Positions 46,464-56,855 of a stretch of 64,000 nucleotides of DNA are shown piece by piece; within the stretch, counting starts at the first letter, position 1, and the number at the start of each line of letters is the position of its first letter. The notes beneath the pieces are model-generated. The model was given only the letters and a program-made list of their open reading frames with translations, was not told the origin of the DNA and did not search any database. The stretch is taken from contig JAYJMM010000121.1 of NCBI GenBank assembly GCA_037349105.1, positions 1,002,001-1,066,000 on the forward strand. Reading direction: 5' to 3'. Both the position numbers and the translations under genes were made by a program. The DNA comes from Limnomonas spitsbergensis. Taxonomy: Eukaryota > Chlorophyta > Chlorophyceae > Chlamydomonadales.

Positions 46464-47475
46464 ATGGCAATTCTACGTTAGCATTTTTTAAGCGTTGTCA
46501 ACAACTTCGATACAACAACTCTTTATTTTCTCCATTCGACCCAATTTGAGAAGGCAACGAGGTCGCTAGCAGCCCGCCTCCCTCAGCTACTTCTAGAATC
46601 GGCGTCCGGGTAGGGCACCTTAACCTATGTGGAAGTTACTCCTTCCTACTCTTTGCTATGTGTACTAGGGCAGGCTTGGATAGGAGCCTCTGCCTTTTGT
46701 TGATGACGTCGTTCGCTTTGTTGATGCCTAGTTTTTGCTGTTTTTCTTTGCCTTCTTAGGGAATTAGTAGGCTTGAGAGGGGCAACGTTTACTTCGGGCT
46801 GCATATTCCTCCGGGGAGGGTAGTTATTTCCTTTGTTTTATTCTCCTTCCTTCCCTCTTAATTTCAGTTCCTTCTCTTCCCACGAGACATTTGGGCGCCC
46901 ACGCGGCCGAGCCTTTCTGAGCATATGAATGGACAGCAATAACATGAATTCGTAAATACGGTAAGAAGGAGATATAAATGGAATTGCATGTCTCTTTCCA
47001 GGGCCCAGAGGTGTAATGTCATTAACTCTCTGCTATTTGTGTTGTTAAATACTGATTTCAATACTACCGGTACCGGGAATTTATTGAGCTCAACACTGCT
47101 CTGAAAACAAACAGGCGCCTTATCGTAAGGGAACTTTCCGGCCTTATCTTTTGGTCCGTTTTGGGGGGGGGAGGGTGTTGTTGTTTGCCCCCTTTTAGTT
47201 TCTTCTCTTCTCCCTTCTGATCAATGGGGCGCCCTCGCGGCCAAACAGGGGTGGGATACACTTGCTTTTATGAACTTAACTTTTTTTAGAGACTTTAATG
47301 AGGGTTAGTCTCTAGTGGAACTCATGTGTTGGACATGGTCTTCATTGCCTTCCCGGCCTCCTTTTGTTCCTTTCCCCCTCTCTTCCTTTTAGTACCCTCT
47401 TTCCTCCCTTCTGAACAGTTGGGCGCCCACGCGGCCGAGCTTTGAGCGGGCCCAGAGGTGTAACGTTATTAACAT
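46194..47475. repeat. Dispersed ~62-bp repeat, four local copies
   Basis: The family consensus is TTGGGCGCCCACGCGGCC, then GAGC, and GCCCAGAGGTGTAACGTCAT. Copies lie at 46194-46255, 46890-47027 (with about 75 bp inserted in the middle), 47218-47250 (partial) and 47412-47473. A fifth copy is at 52567-52632. Upstream of each, on the plus strand, is a pyrimidine-rich run ending in CTGAAC, which would be a purine-rich tail on the minus strand as in a SINE. Confidence 0.65.
46464..46885. other. No gene seen
   Basis: This is AT-richer unique sequence with pyrimidine-rich stretches. No convincing ORF, exon or repeat was found. Confidence 0.5.
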
Positions 47476-47499
47476 AAGGGAACAAGCAATATGAGTTAG

Positions 47500-47620
47500 G
47501 CAATACATTTGTTGCATTGGGCAGGAACACTAAGCCTTTGCACTGGCCCCCCTCCTCATCGCTGACAAACCATGTCATCATGCCAACAGTGTCAGCGGTG
47601 CATGAGGGACCAATGAACAT
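47500..47620 (-). pseudogene. Gene-fragment relic (EEGGQCKGL)
   Basis: The minus strand reads FIGPSCTADTVGM and VSDEEGGQCKGLVFL. The plus strand at 55605-55720 reads FIVPSCTAGSRREFV and CEEEGGQCKGFVAY. Two copies in opposite orientation therefore keep the same peptide, which points to a once-coding source gene. Family not recognised. Confidence 0.45.
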
Positions 47621-47779
47621 ACAAGGAAACCTCGCTTAAGCGCTTCCATCTCTGTTTCTGATGAGTATAGCAACTTACTAAGTTGATGTATGGGGCGGGT
47701 GCTTCAATTGTGTGATCTGCCCCGTATAGATTTTTCCCCCATACCTGTCCACATATTTCCAGTCCCAAACATGTCCTCA

Positions 47780-48160
47780 CCAATCCCCACTTGTATCCAT
47801 TCATTTGTCTAATGCTCAGAGGACGAACATGCGTTCTGCGGCATGGATGAAAACGGTCACGCTATGTTGATTTCGGGTGGGCTAGCTGTCGTTCCGGCGG
47901 CCGGAGTTGGACTGAGTAGGAATCTGATTGGGAGGCCCTTGTCTCTTTGGCATTATAACCTTTGGGGCTTGGTAAGTTGAACGGGTGATAGCAATACAGC
48001 ATGCCCAATCCGATTCCTACTCCAACTCCGGCCGCCGGAACGACCGCTATCCCACATGAAATCAACATCGCGTAGCCATTGTCATCCATTCCGCAATACG
48101 CATGTTCATCCTCTGAGCATTATTTGACAAATGGGTACGAGTGGGGACTAGTGTGGACAG
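47780..48160. repeat. Inverted duplication of a gene fragment (long hairpin)
   Basis: Arm 1 (about 47780-47934) and arm 2 (about 48003-48160) are reverse complements with moderate divergence around a loop of about 70 bp. Both arms encode, outward to inward, the same peptide (CGMDENGHAMLISGGLAVVP and GMDDNGYAMLISCGIAVVP, then AAGVG). A third copy lies at 55270-55440 on the minus strand. The loop carries GGCTTGGTAAGTTGAACGGG, also shared with the third copy. Confidence 0.7.
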
Positions 48161-48299
48161 CAAAGGGGCCACCGTTGGGGAGGGCCCTAGATCAAACATA
48201 GGGGGGCGTGAAATTAGCAAAAAATGACAGCAAAAAATCAAAATGCCATTGGATGATGTGAAGTGACGCTGTAATTTGCTGGCAGTTGGCTCAATTCAG

Positions 48300-48525
48300 A
48301 GAAGCATGTTAAATCAAAGTGACACACCTGTACAGATCGTTGACCATCCCAACAGCCCATGCCCTGAAGGCGTCCACCGCAGCCTAGCTGGCGATCTTTC
48401 CCAAGGGTTAGCATAAAGCCTCCCGAAAATGCGAATTGGTGTGCAAACATGGACGCACCTTCAAACATCATCCACCATGAGCCCATGCAGGTGTCCTCCC
48501 GTCCTGCAGAGGCTGTAGAGGACAA
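48300..48525 (-). pseudogene. Exon-like relic, unassigned
   Basis: After a CTCTGCAG acceptor the minus strand reads EDTCMGSWWMMFEGASMFAH and FAFSGGFMLTLGKDRQL. Overlapping it, in another frame after GCTAG, is AAVDAFRAWAVGMVNDLYR with donor CAG|GTGTGT near 48337. Both look protein-like but do not join into one open model, so this may be a decayed or partly mis-framed gene. Confidence 0.3.
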
Positions 48526-48662
48526 AAAGACTGAACCGTCTGTGAAGAAGAGGGGATAGGTGCAGATTTAACTTAGTACATGTTTGGTTGATGGTGTTCT
48601 CGCGTGATGACCAAGGCCCATGCGACAAAGCCCTTGCATGAGCTCGCAATAGATGGCCTTAC

Positions 48663-48739
48663 CTGACCCGCTGCCTGAGTGACAGCAAAGTTGATGATGA
48701 GCCAGAATTCGCAAGGAGATACTTGATGTCCTGATGTCC
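48663..48739 (-). CDS. Exon candidate, unassigned minus-strand gene
   Basis: The acceptor CTGATGTTGCAG before 48739 and donor GGTCAG|GTAAGG after 48663 bound 77 nt, phase 1 in and phase 0 out, encoding TSGHQVSPCEFWLIINFAVT then QAAGQ. It is probably related to the neighbouring relics at 48.3 and 49.0 kb. Function unknown. Confidence 0.35.
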
Positions 48740-48926
48740 CTGCAACATCAGAAGTTGGTCATTCGAGGTAGCAGTCAGCGATGCAGTAGGAGTAAGGCTC
48801 AGTCAAATTTCGCAGTGCGGGGGCTTACCATCTGACATGTTAAGCATTTCTACAAGTCGCAGACATCCTACCTTTCATCGTTAACGTGTCCTCTGTCGCA
48901 TCACTACCGTCAGTTTGAAGTGAGGT

Positions 48927-49001
48927 TCACGCCAGATCTGAGACAGAGAACGCATTCGCCAGGTTTGCTTCCCCGTCGGCTTCAACGAATCCATATTTCA
49001 C
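48927..49001 (-). CDS. Terminal exon candidate of an unassigned gene
   Basis: The acceptor CCTGATTTTCAG before 49001 leads into 24 codons (VKYGFVEADGEANLANAFSV then SDLA) and a TGA at 48927-48929. The phase-0 start fits the donor GCAACG|GTAAAA at 49070. Confidence 0.4.
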   Translation of the reverse strand: MKYGFVEADGEANLANAFSVSDLA

Positions 49002-49069
49002 CTGAAAATCAGGAATCAATCTTAAGTTAGGCAGCGTGAGGACGAGAGAATAATGATGATTTTTTTTAC

Positions 49070-49320
49070 CGTTGCTCCCGGATCTTGAGATTTCGGGCAC
49101 ATCCGGCTCCTGGCAGCAGTTGCATGCCTAATCCTTGCGAGATCATATCCAGTTGTCGTCGGGGATCATTTGAGACTGGTATGATCATGAGGGGCAGGCT
49201 CTGACGGCACAATTGGCCCCACACATCGATGCGGTACACGATTTTTCAACGGAAAAACATCGACAGCGTGCAGTGCAAGGCTTACAGAGACGAGCATGTC
49301 CATGATATATTGCAAGCTTA
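49070..49320 (-). pseudogene. Degraded coding segment upstream of the 49.0-kb exon
   Basis: Peptide-like sequence appears in more than one frame: SNDPRRQLDMISQGLGMQLL and PGAGCARNLKIREQ in one; YDLARIRHATAARSRM leading in phase to the donor at 49070 in another; ISLQYIMDMLVS upstream. No single open model joins them, so frameshifts or missed introns are likely. Not recognised. Confidence 0.3.
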
Positions 49321-49329
49321 TTCCACCGG

Positions 49330-50065
49330 CCTTGCGCCTGTTTTGGTTTTGTCACAGTCAGCATGGGTGAATAACCAGTACAGGGGGTAACGACATCCTC
49401 CTACAGAACATGACGAAGGAGCTGGCAGACCAAGAGAAGGCCGACATGGCTGCAATCGATGAGCCAGGGCTACCATTGCAGCCGACAGCCAGGACCAGCC
49501 AACAACTGTTCTGACGCATGAGACTCTAAAATTCTGATGCATGGTGCTTTACAATTCTGAGAGATGGGGTGTGGACTGTCAGCTTGCAGAAGTTGGGGCA
49601 TAAAATACTTGAAATAACATCGTCATATGCCCTTGCCTGCCCTTGATGCAAGAGGGTGACTAGGTTACTGGGCTGCCCATGAACAAAGATGAGGCATCAG
49701 CGGGTGTGCATGGCACTGTGCATCATGCTACCATGATTGTGGAGGAGGCTCAGCAGGGTTGAAAGGGTGCAGTGAAGGGCTCACGCAGACGATCCGGTCA
49801 AGCACCTTCCTTGACATCTTCCTCCCTTAGGCCACTAGGCACAAAGCCTGCCTCTAGCTCAAACCAGGTGGTTCGGAACTTATTCGTGGCATACGGTAGC
49901 TTGCTTTTCTTGCTAATTTGAGATGCATGAACACTACTGCCCTCAGGAAATCAAGAAGATGCTGACACGAGAGCCAAGGTTTGAACAACATGGCCATGCG
50001 GGGCTTTCGGCCAGAACTTCTTAACTTGAAAGTTTACACGAGGATGCAGATCTAAGTACCAGTAG
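49330..50065. other. No gene seen
   Basis: This is mixed unique sequence between the relic exons and the 159-bp satellite. No convincing coding frame, RNA gene or repeat boundary was found. Confidence 0.5.
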
Positions 50066-50069
50066 ATAC

Positions 50070-51125
50070 GCTGGTGACAGGGTATTGGCTGTTTAGACCG
50101 ATGAACTTGAGTAAATTGAGAACCCATAAACCGACCGCATCACTGTCGCTTATAGTGTTCAGCGCTTCCGCTCTATCCCTTCACTTCATGTTTAGGCTTG
50201 CTGCCCACTGGCATAAGCAAGTGTGCAGCATGTTGCAAGGGTATTGGCTGTTCAGCCCGATGAACATCAGCAAATTAAGAACTCATAGCCCGACCGCATA
50301 ACCGCAGCTTATTGCGGTCAGCACTCCTGCTCTATTCCTGCACTTCCTGTCTAGGCTTGCTGCCCACTAGCATAAGCAAGTGTGCAGCATGCTGCAGGGG
50401 TATTGGCTGTTCAGCCCGATAAACCTGAGTAAATTAAGAACCCAGAGCTTGACCGCATCACCGCAGCTTTTTGCGGTCGCGCTCCCGCTCTATTCCTTCA
50501 CTTCTTGGGTAGGCTTGCTGCCCACTCGCCCTAGGAAGTGTGCAGCATGCTGCAGGGGTATTAGCTGGTCAGCCCAATAAACTTCAGGAAATTAAGAACT
50601 CATAGCCAGACCGCATCACCGCAGCTTAATACGGTCAGCACTCCCGCTCTAATCCTGCGCTTCATGTCTAGGCTTGCTGCCCACTGGCGAAAGCAAGTGT
50701 GCAGCATGCTGCAGGGGTATTGGCTGTTCAGCCCGATTAACCTGAGTAAATTAAGAGCCCATTCCCCGACCGCATCACAGCAGCTTATTGCGGTCAGCGC
50801 TCCCGCTCTATTCCTGCAATTCATGTCTAGGCTTGCTGCCCACTAGCATAAGCAAGTGTGCAACATGCTGCAGGGGTATTGGCTGTTCAGCCCGATTAAC
50901 CTGAGTAAATTAAGAGCCCATTCCCCGACCGCATCACCGCAGCTTATTGCGGTCAACGCTCCCGCTCTATTCCTGCACTTCCTGTCTAGGCTTGCTGCCC
51001 ACTAGCCTGATTAAGTGTACAGCATGCTGCAGGGGTATTGGCTGTTCATCCCGATGAACCTGAGTAAATTAAGAACCTATAGCCCGACCGCATCACCGCA
51101 ACTTATTGTGGTCAGCACCTGTTGG
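50070..51125. repeat. 159-bp satellite, about 6.6 copies
   Basis: The marker GTATTGGCTGTTCAG recurs at 50081, 50241, 50400, 50558, 50717, 50876 and 51035, a period of 158-160 bp. Each unit carries an imperfect hairpin, CCGCAGCTTATTGCGG. The period of 53 codons leaves some frames open, but internal stops differ between units and I do not call a gene. Confidence 0.9.
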
Positions 51126-51126
51126 T

Positions 51127-52872
51127 GAGCCTGTTGGTGATAATCGTGACGAGACTATGTTTTGCATGCAGCTAAGATTCACAATCTGCCGCTGCTGGCA
51201 CCCATGTGATGTTCATGACGACATTAGTCACGAAAGTTGCGCCTATTTGCCCGGCCCGGGTGGGGACTGAGGTCAAAAGTTGTTTGCCTTGAAGAAAGGA
51301 AAGAAAGTGGAGACGCCGATGTCCTTGATCACAGACAAGGGGTAGCGAGAGTGTTCCTCCCGATGCAGCTGCCTCCGTGGTATGCAATCGTACCTCAACA
51401 AGCAAGCAGCCTATAAATAATCGATGATTATATATCAATCCTCACGGTTATACCCAATTTGATTGCTCACACCGGGTAAGAGTCGGAGGGTCGCGGTGGG
51501 AGTGCGGTGGGAGTGCGTTGGCCTCCGATAAGCGAGGTTGCGGAGTAATGACGTGAATGACGTAATTTGCAAGGCGTAGGCCATAGCACTGGTCCGTGCA
51601 CTTTCACTGCTGGTGTTGCCACATGATGCGCTTATACGGCGATGCTTGCCAGCTCGGCTCAAAATCCGGTTGGGCGAATCGTGCTTTCGCTTTTTGCTTC
51701 ACACGTGCCAACAACGCTGATTGTAATAGCATATGGCTGTCCCTTGGACCCGCCTCCCGAGTTTCCCGTTTCTCCTTGCATCGTTGCGTCGTTATTAGGA
51801 GTCGTGATTTTTTGCTGAGCATGTGATTCTCTAAAGACGCATCACGTCTTTAAAGAGTAGGTGAAGCAGGGTTGATGTGCAGGCAGACACAGATGCATGG
51901 CAACACAAATCACGCCTCCAAATTGAAATGTTTTTTGCAAAAAAAACTCAGCTGCCAGGATGGTGCAGATATTGAGCAACACGGCAGCGGACAGCATGCA
52001 ACTGGCAGGAACAGAGCTGAGCAGCAAAGCGAGGGGGGGGGTAAATAAATAAAGGTACCCCCACCACCACATCACGCCGACTCCGGAACATTGTCAACCT
52101 TTAATTTATCCGAGAAATTTCCCCGATTTTTGCGGGGGGGAGGTTTCTAAAGGAAAGGGCAGGGCTCTAGTAAGAATCTAAGGCAGGTCGACGTCCAGTG
52201 AAATATCAGAATGAATGTACATCTATCTAGTACATCGGGGCTGGCGAACATGAACTTGCTCATACCGGTCTGCGGGCAGTCAGGCACTGGTCTGTAAAAA
52301 TAATCACATTCACAGGACAAAACAGGATAAGAGTCCACCACGGGTAAGGGCTACCAAACTACACAAACATTGGCATGTGGCAGAGGCCAGAGGAAAAAAA
52401 ACATATGCATTGGTTCTTCACGTTCCTTACTCCCACGCCATGCACACCATGCATCGGTTAAGGTGGGAATACCCACTTAAAAAGTGCCGGCGGACTTGTT
52501 TACCTTCCCTGCTTCTCCTTTTGTTCCTTTTGATTGTGTTCCCTGTATTTTTCAGTTTTCTATTCTCTGAACAGTTGGGCGCCCACGCGGCCGAGCCTTC
52601 TTGTGCATGGCCTAGAGGTGTAACATCATTGACCCACTTAAAAGTACCTACCTCTGTCGCTTGGACTTTGTGAAGGCTGCCCAACCCTAGGAATCTAGGA
52701 TGCTGCCATACATGATGACAATGAAAAACAGCCCGAGTGCGCTTGAGGCCCACGTTGACAAGTGAGAAAAGACGAGCATAAAGAGGAAAGTCAAGGCTTC
52801 CACTGCACCTATCCGATATGACATTACAATCCCTTATATATCATAATTTTAGCACCTCAGCTACATGCCAAT
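51127..52872. repeat. Segmental duplication, copy B part 1
   Basis: This is the counterpart of 41906-43310, adjoining the 159-bp satellite on its left. It contains an extra copy of the dispersed repeat (52567-52632) that copy A lacks at that place. No gene is seen. Confidence 0.8.
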
Positions 52873-53068
52873 CAGGGTTACCCGGTACGGAAATAGGTAC
52901 GGTCAAAGGGTACGGTACGTATACGGATACGGTACGGCCAAAATAGCCAGACATGTATGAGAACGGCCGACACAGTGTTTTAATACGGTATAGTATTGTT
53001 AGGAGGTGCGATACAATACAATAAACGGTGCGGGATTTCAACCCAAACGGTCGTACTGGGTAACCTTC
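52873..53068. mobile_element. 196-bp hAT-like MITE
   Basis: The termini are CAGGGTTACCCGGTACGG at left and, as reverse complement of the right end, GAAGGTTACCCAGTACG. Subterminal GGTACGG and TACGG motifs are repeated. Near-identical 8-bp flanks ATGCCAAT (52865-52872) and ACGCCAAT (53069-53076) look like a target duplication with one change. The related copy-A sequence at 45933 has ACGCCAATGAC once, without the element. Confidence 0.6.
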
Positions 53069-53537
53069 ACGCCAATGACCATCACATAGACACAAAGCAA
53101 GACCGATGGCTCGACCGCTCTGCATCTAGGAGCTTGAATGGGTTGGCCGCCCGCGTTGGCCGCCCGTGTCGGCTACTTAGGCCGCTGCAGCAGCTCATGC
53201 CCGCTCAGTTGCGCACAACTTTGATGCGCTCCCACAGTCGGCCTACACATGCCGTTTGGCTGCCTGATGCCACACAAAGGAGAGAAGGGGAGGGTGGGGG
53301 CAAGGAGTTATTTAAGGGTGAGTGATTACATCAACCGCGACACATTTGAAGAGGCAGGTCTCTAGCTACAAATGCAAGCAAAGCAGCTTCATAGCTTACT
53401 AGCTTTCATGGTCAGCGGCTGGAGAGAGGGGAAGTTTGCTGTCAGAGCAAGCATCACATGCCTAGCACACCTGACCGCAATGGCTGACTTGTAGCTGAGC
53501 TACAGCCTTTCGGCCCATAGTTTCCCGCACATACCTA
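53069..53537. repeat. Segmental duplication, copy B part 2
   Basis: This is the counterpart of 45926-46463, directly right of the 196-bp MITE. Homology ends at about 53537, shortly before the 1159-bp element. No gene is seen. Confidence 0.8.
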
Positions 53538-53610
53538 GGGTTGGCAGCACTTTGGGCGCTTGCAGCAGCAGGCGCAACAGCAGGTGCGGCAGCATTTGGG
53601 GCGCATCCAT

Positions 53611-54769
53611 CAGGGTAACCCGGTACGGAAACACGGTACGGGAATACGGTGCGGTACGGTACGGATACGGTACGGACAAAAGGGACGGTACGGTAGGCCA
53701 ATACGGTCCAAGATTTCCCCCATTTTCAAGGCTCAGAACAGCAGGATCCACACAGAGAAAGACATGCATGCAACACTCACATGACTGTTTGATCCCATGC
53801 ACATCCTGACATACTGCATGGCTACATGTCCCCATGCAATTTTTGCATGGCCCCCAAATAACCACCAAGGATCTCCATGCATGCATGCAGATTTACCAGG
53901 CTGACATGATAGGAGAAAATATGATCATTGATGCAATCCCAAACTCCTCACAGATCGCCATTACAATGTTCCAACATGCCATTCAGCATTTCTATAATTC
54001 AGCTAGTCCATATAAACGCTACCCACCAGCATGGCACATGAAATTTTACATGCATGAATATAGCAATAGAAACAAGAGGCCTCAGAATCACCTTGCATAG
54101 TTGCTGAGTTGCATGGCATGCATGTAAATCACTTCGTAAGGAGACACGGAGCTCCTGTGTCTTGCCTCCCTCCTGGGAGTCCTGGACTCATGGGCTCCTA
54201 CTCCTCCTAGCCTCCTGCCCTCCTCCCTCTATGCAGCTTTGGATTGTGACTTGGTGCCAAGTTGTGTCTTATTGCCACTAGGTTTTGGGTTATACTTGTC
54301 CTTTCACGAGCAACGAATGCCTCTTTACCACTGGAAGCGAGCGAGCTTACGTAGAATTTGATGCCCTGGATGTGTGGACTGTGGACGGTGTGGATTTGCC
54401 AGACGAGGGAGACGATCACACGACATCACCGCAATATGCCTGTATCACCCGTCCGAACGTCTTACACGCCGCAACTTGTCCTGTCATGCCCGCGAGGTGA
54501 TTGGTAAATCGCGTAGTGTTGACGATAATATAATTACAAAATTTGTATCGCCCACGCTTGGCCTGGCCAGCCTTCGATGACGGCTGCAAAATCCAATGCG
54601 AATCAGCCGTGTACGCTGCATTCCTGTTCTCAGCGCTACCTCCATCGCTCTCATGCAGTCATACAGTGAAGGAAATGGCGACCGTACTTGGCCGTGTTGC
54701 AAACGGTACGGTACGGTACGGATACGGTACGGGATTTTAGGCCAATACGGCCCGTACTGGGTAACCCTG
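53611..54769. mobile_element. hAT-like non-autonomous element, 1159 bp
   Basis: A perfect 8-bp direct repeat GCATCCAT flanks the element (53603-53610 and 54770-54777). The terminal inverted repeats are CAGGGTAACCCGGTACGG and CAGGGTTACCCAGTACGG, 16 of 18 matching. Both subterminal regions are rich in GGTACGG and contain GGCCAATACGG. An 8-bp duplication and CAGGG ends are hallmarks of hAT transposons. The interior has only short unconvincing ORFs and no transposase, so mobility would need a transposase supplied elsewhere. Confidence 0.8.
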
Positions 54770-54779
54770 GCATCCATGA

Positions 54780-55265
54780 CCCGCACGTGCAGATGTACTC
54801 GTGCTGGTTCGGCAGTGCCGCGGCAGATCATTGCATATCATGCGGTTCATTGCGAATAAACATGCAGACATCCCGGCAGCCGTTGTGCCGCCACATAAGT
54901 ACCCTACATAGCAGGGTGAGGGGGCCATGTATGTGGCTGTGAGGTTGCATGCATGTAAAGCATTTCATAGGTGTACGTATTTGCTGATAGGTGTTGGCAG
55001 TGTCGCAGAAAAGAAAAAAATACCCATGCGCAGTGCATAGAGGGGGGGGCAAGTATGTTTTGGAGGGCCTCACAGACAAGAAGGCATGCGTGATTGAAGG
55101 ATCCGGGCTATCCGGGCTGGTAGCCTGCATCAAACAAGGATTCAGTTCTAGGGAGAGGAGTGGACAACCCAGTGGGGTGCCGGCAAGCATTGTTGGCGAT
55201 ATGGATCGAGCTCCAACTTCAAAGCAAACAAATCATCATGCTATATTGCTATCACCCGTTTAACT
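54780..55265. other. No gene seen
   Basis: This is unique sequence right of the hAT-like element. Short ORFs on both strands lack splice context or recognisable motifs. Confidence 0.4.
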
Positions 55266-55269
55266 TACC

Positions 55270-55440
55270 AAGCCTTGAAAGATGTGATTCCAAAGAGGCA
55301 CGGGCCTCCCAATCCGATTCCTAAGCCAGCTCCGGCCGCCGGGACGACTGCCAGCCCACTCGAAACCAACATCGAGCAGCCATTTTCATCCATGCCGCAG
55401 AATAAATATTCCTCCTCTTGAGTATCGGACAAATGGGTAC
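55270..55440 (-). pseudogene. Third copy of the GLAVVPAAG gene fragment
   Basis: The minus strand reads EEEYLFCGMDENGCSMLVSS then GLAVVPAAGAGLGIGLGG, closely matching both hairpin arms at 47.8-48.1 kb. It lies next to the EEGGQCKGF fragment (plus strand, 55605-55720). A Gly/Ala/Val-rich membrane-like or flexible segment is visible. Family not recognised. Confidence 0.45.
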
Positions 55441-55604
55441 GGGCAGGGTAGGCAAGGACTGGTGTGGACATGTGTGGGACTGTGGGAGCATGTGGGCAGG
55501 TATGAAAAACTCTACACGAGGCAGCTAAGGCAGCACACAATCGAAGCAGCCACCCCATGCATCCACTTAGCCAGCTGCAAGACACACCAGAAACAGAGCT
55601 CGAA

Positions 55605-55775
55605 GCGCTCCGGTTCATAGTTCCCTCATGCACTGCTGGCAGCAGGCGAGAGTTTGTCTGCGAGGAGGAGGGGGGCCAGTGCAAAGGCTTTGTTGCCTAC
55701 AAAAGATTGGGTCAGATGGAGAAAATTAGGAGCTTTTGCATCGAAGTGTCCTTAACCCAATCTGCTATGCATTGA
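55605..55775 (+). pseudogene. Gene-fragment relic (EEGGQCKGF)
   Basis: The plus-strand frame FIVPSCTAGSRREFVCEEEG followed by GQCKGFVAYKRLGQMEKI stops at 55775. It pairs with the inverted relic at 47500-47620. Confidence 0.4.
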
Positions 55776-55779
55776 TGGG

Positions 55780-56310
55780 TTGTGATCCCTGTGAGCACAT
55801 GCTCTAGCATGCCCATTACCCATGACATCTTGCTCTAAGTCTACTTGTATTCTGCCATGCAGATGTGCATGACGTCTGCCTCTACTCTGCCATGCATTGA
55901 TGCGTGATAATGCACACAAATACCTCAACTACATGTATGTGACTGCATAAAGGGTGCTGTTCTGTTCTCAGGCTGACCCTGGGTCTGTTGGGACCCAACC
56001 CTGAATGGGTTGTTGTCATTCGTTGGCCCATGCATCAGGGTCCAGCCGGCCTGAGGCTCAGATACCGCTCCATCCTTCCCCCTCGTTTGCGGTATACACT
56101 CGAACATGCAAGCAAGGGTATATATGCTTCGTGATGAAGAGATCAATAACAACTAAATGCACCGTACTGTTTCTCCGTAATGGGTAACCGTGTGTGATAG
56201 TGGTGTCGAGTTCATGACGTCACATCTCTGAGCCCTGCTCAAAAAGAGGTAATATTGAGGTCTGTGGACCGCGGCACCAATGTAGCCCGCCAAATATATC
56301 TCTGGCAACT
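55780..56310. other. No gene seen
   Basis: ATGCAT-rich and CATGC-rich unique sequence. A word CATGACGTCACATCTCTGAG near 56214 recurs as CAATGACATCACATCTATGA near 56320. No gene is supported. Confidence 0.4.
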
Positions 56311-56343
56311 AGTTGTTTGACAATGACATCACATCTATGAGCC

Positions 56344-56562
56344 TTGCGGCATTGCCTCAAAAGCAAAATGCAGTCCAGCTTTCTCCAGCATCTGCGCGAG
56401 GCTGCAGGGCTACCTCCCTCCGCTGCCAGTTGGGGGGTCATGAGGGAGCTGCAGATCCAGCTGTTACAGCGAAGTTGGTGGCAGCATGTACTTCGCTTCT
56501 ACAATGCAGCGGTCGCACCAGCAGCACTGCTGTCACGACGTATGACTGCACCGTGCGTTTGA
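56344..56562 (+). pseudogene. Possible non-LTR retrotransposon (LINE) ORF2 fragment
   Basis: The frame reads FLQHLREAAGLPPSAASWGV, MRELQIQLLQRSWWQHVLRF and YNAAVA. The order LR..G...S......REL...L...WW...LRFYN resembles a segment found downstream of the reverse transcriptase in algal LINE-like proteins. That comparison is from memory of the pattern, not a search. Only about 50 residues remain. Confidence 0.35.
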
Positions 56563-56855
56563 CCGCGCCAACCGCTTTTCGGTTGGAAGTTATGTGTGAA
56601 CATGAACAAGTGTGTTTGCCGTCTTAGAGGATCCCGAACTGGGTCCTTTACTTTTTCTTTCTTACTTGATTTCACGGCCTTCAATAGACTCTTAACGTTT
56701 CTAGCTATTGTTCCTGATTATCGATCTGCAAGTTAATCGTCAATCCAAGTCTTACTAAGGGGAAACTGGCTGAGCAGTTAGGCCAACAGCGACCCTATAA
56801 GCACCAACAAGTCTCCTGATACGAAGCTGGCAGTGCATCTAGGCCAACAGTCGAC

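Noticed and set aside
56214..56345. Paired CREB-like TGACGTCA / TGACATCA sites as a promoter
   Set aside because: They are part of a local duplication of about 25 bp, with no gene start downstream that I can support.
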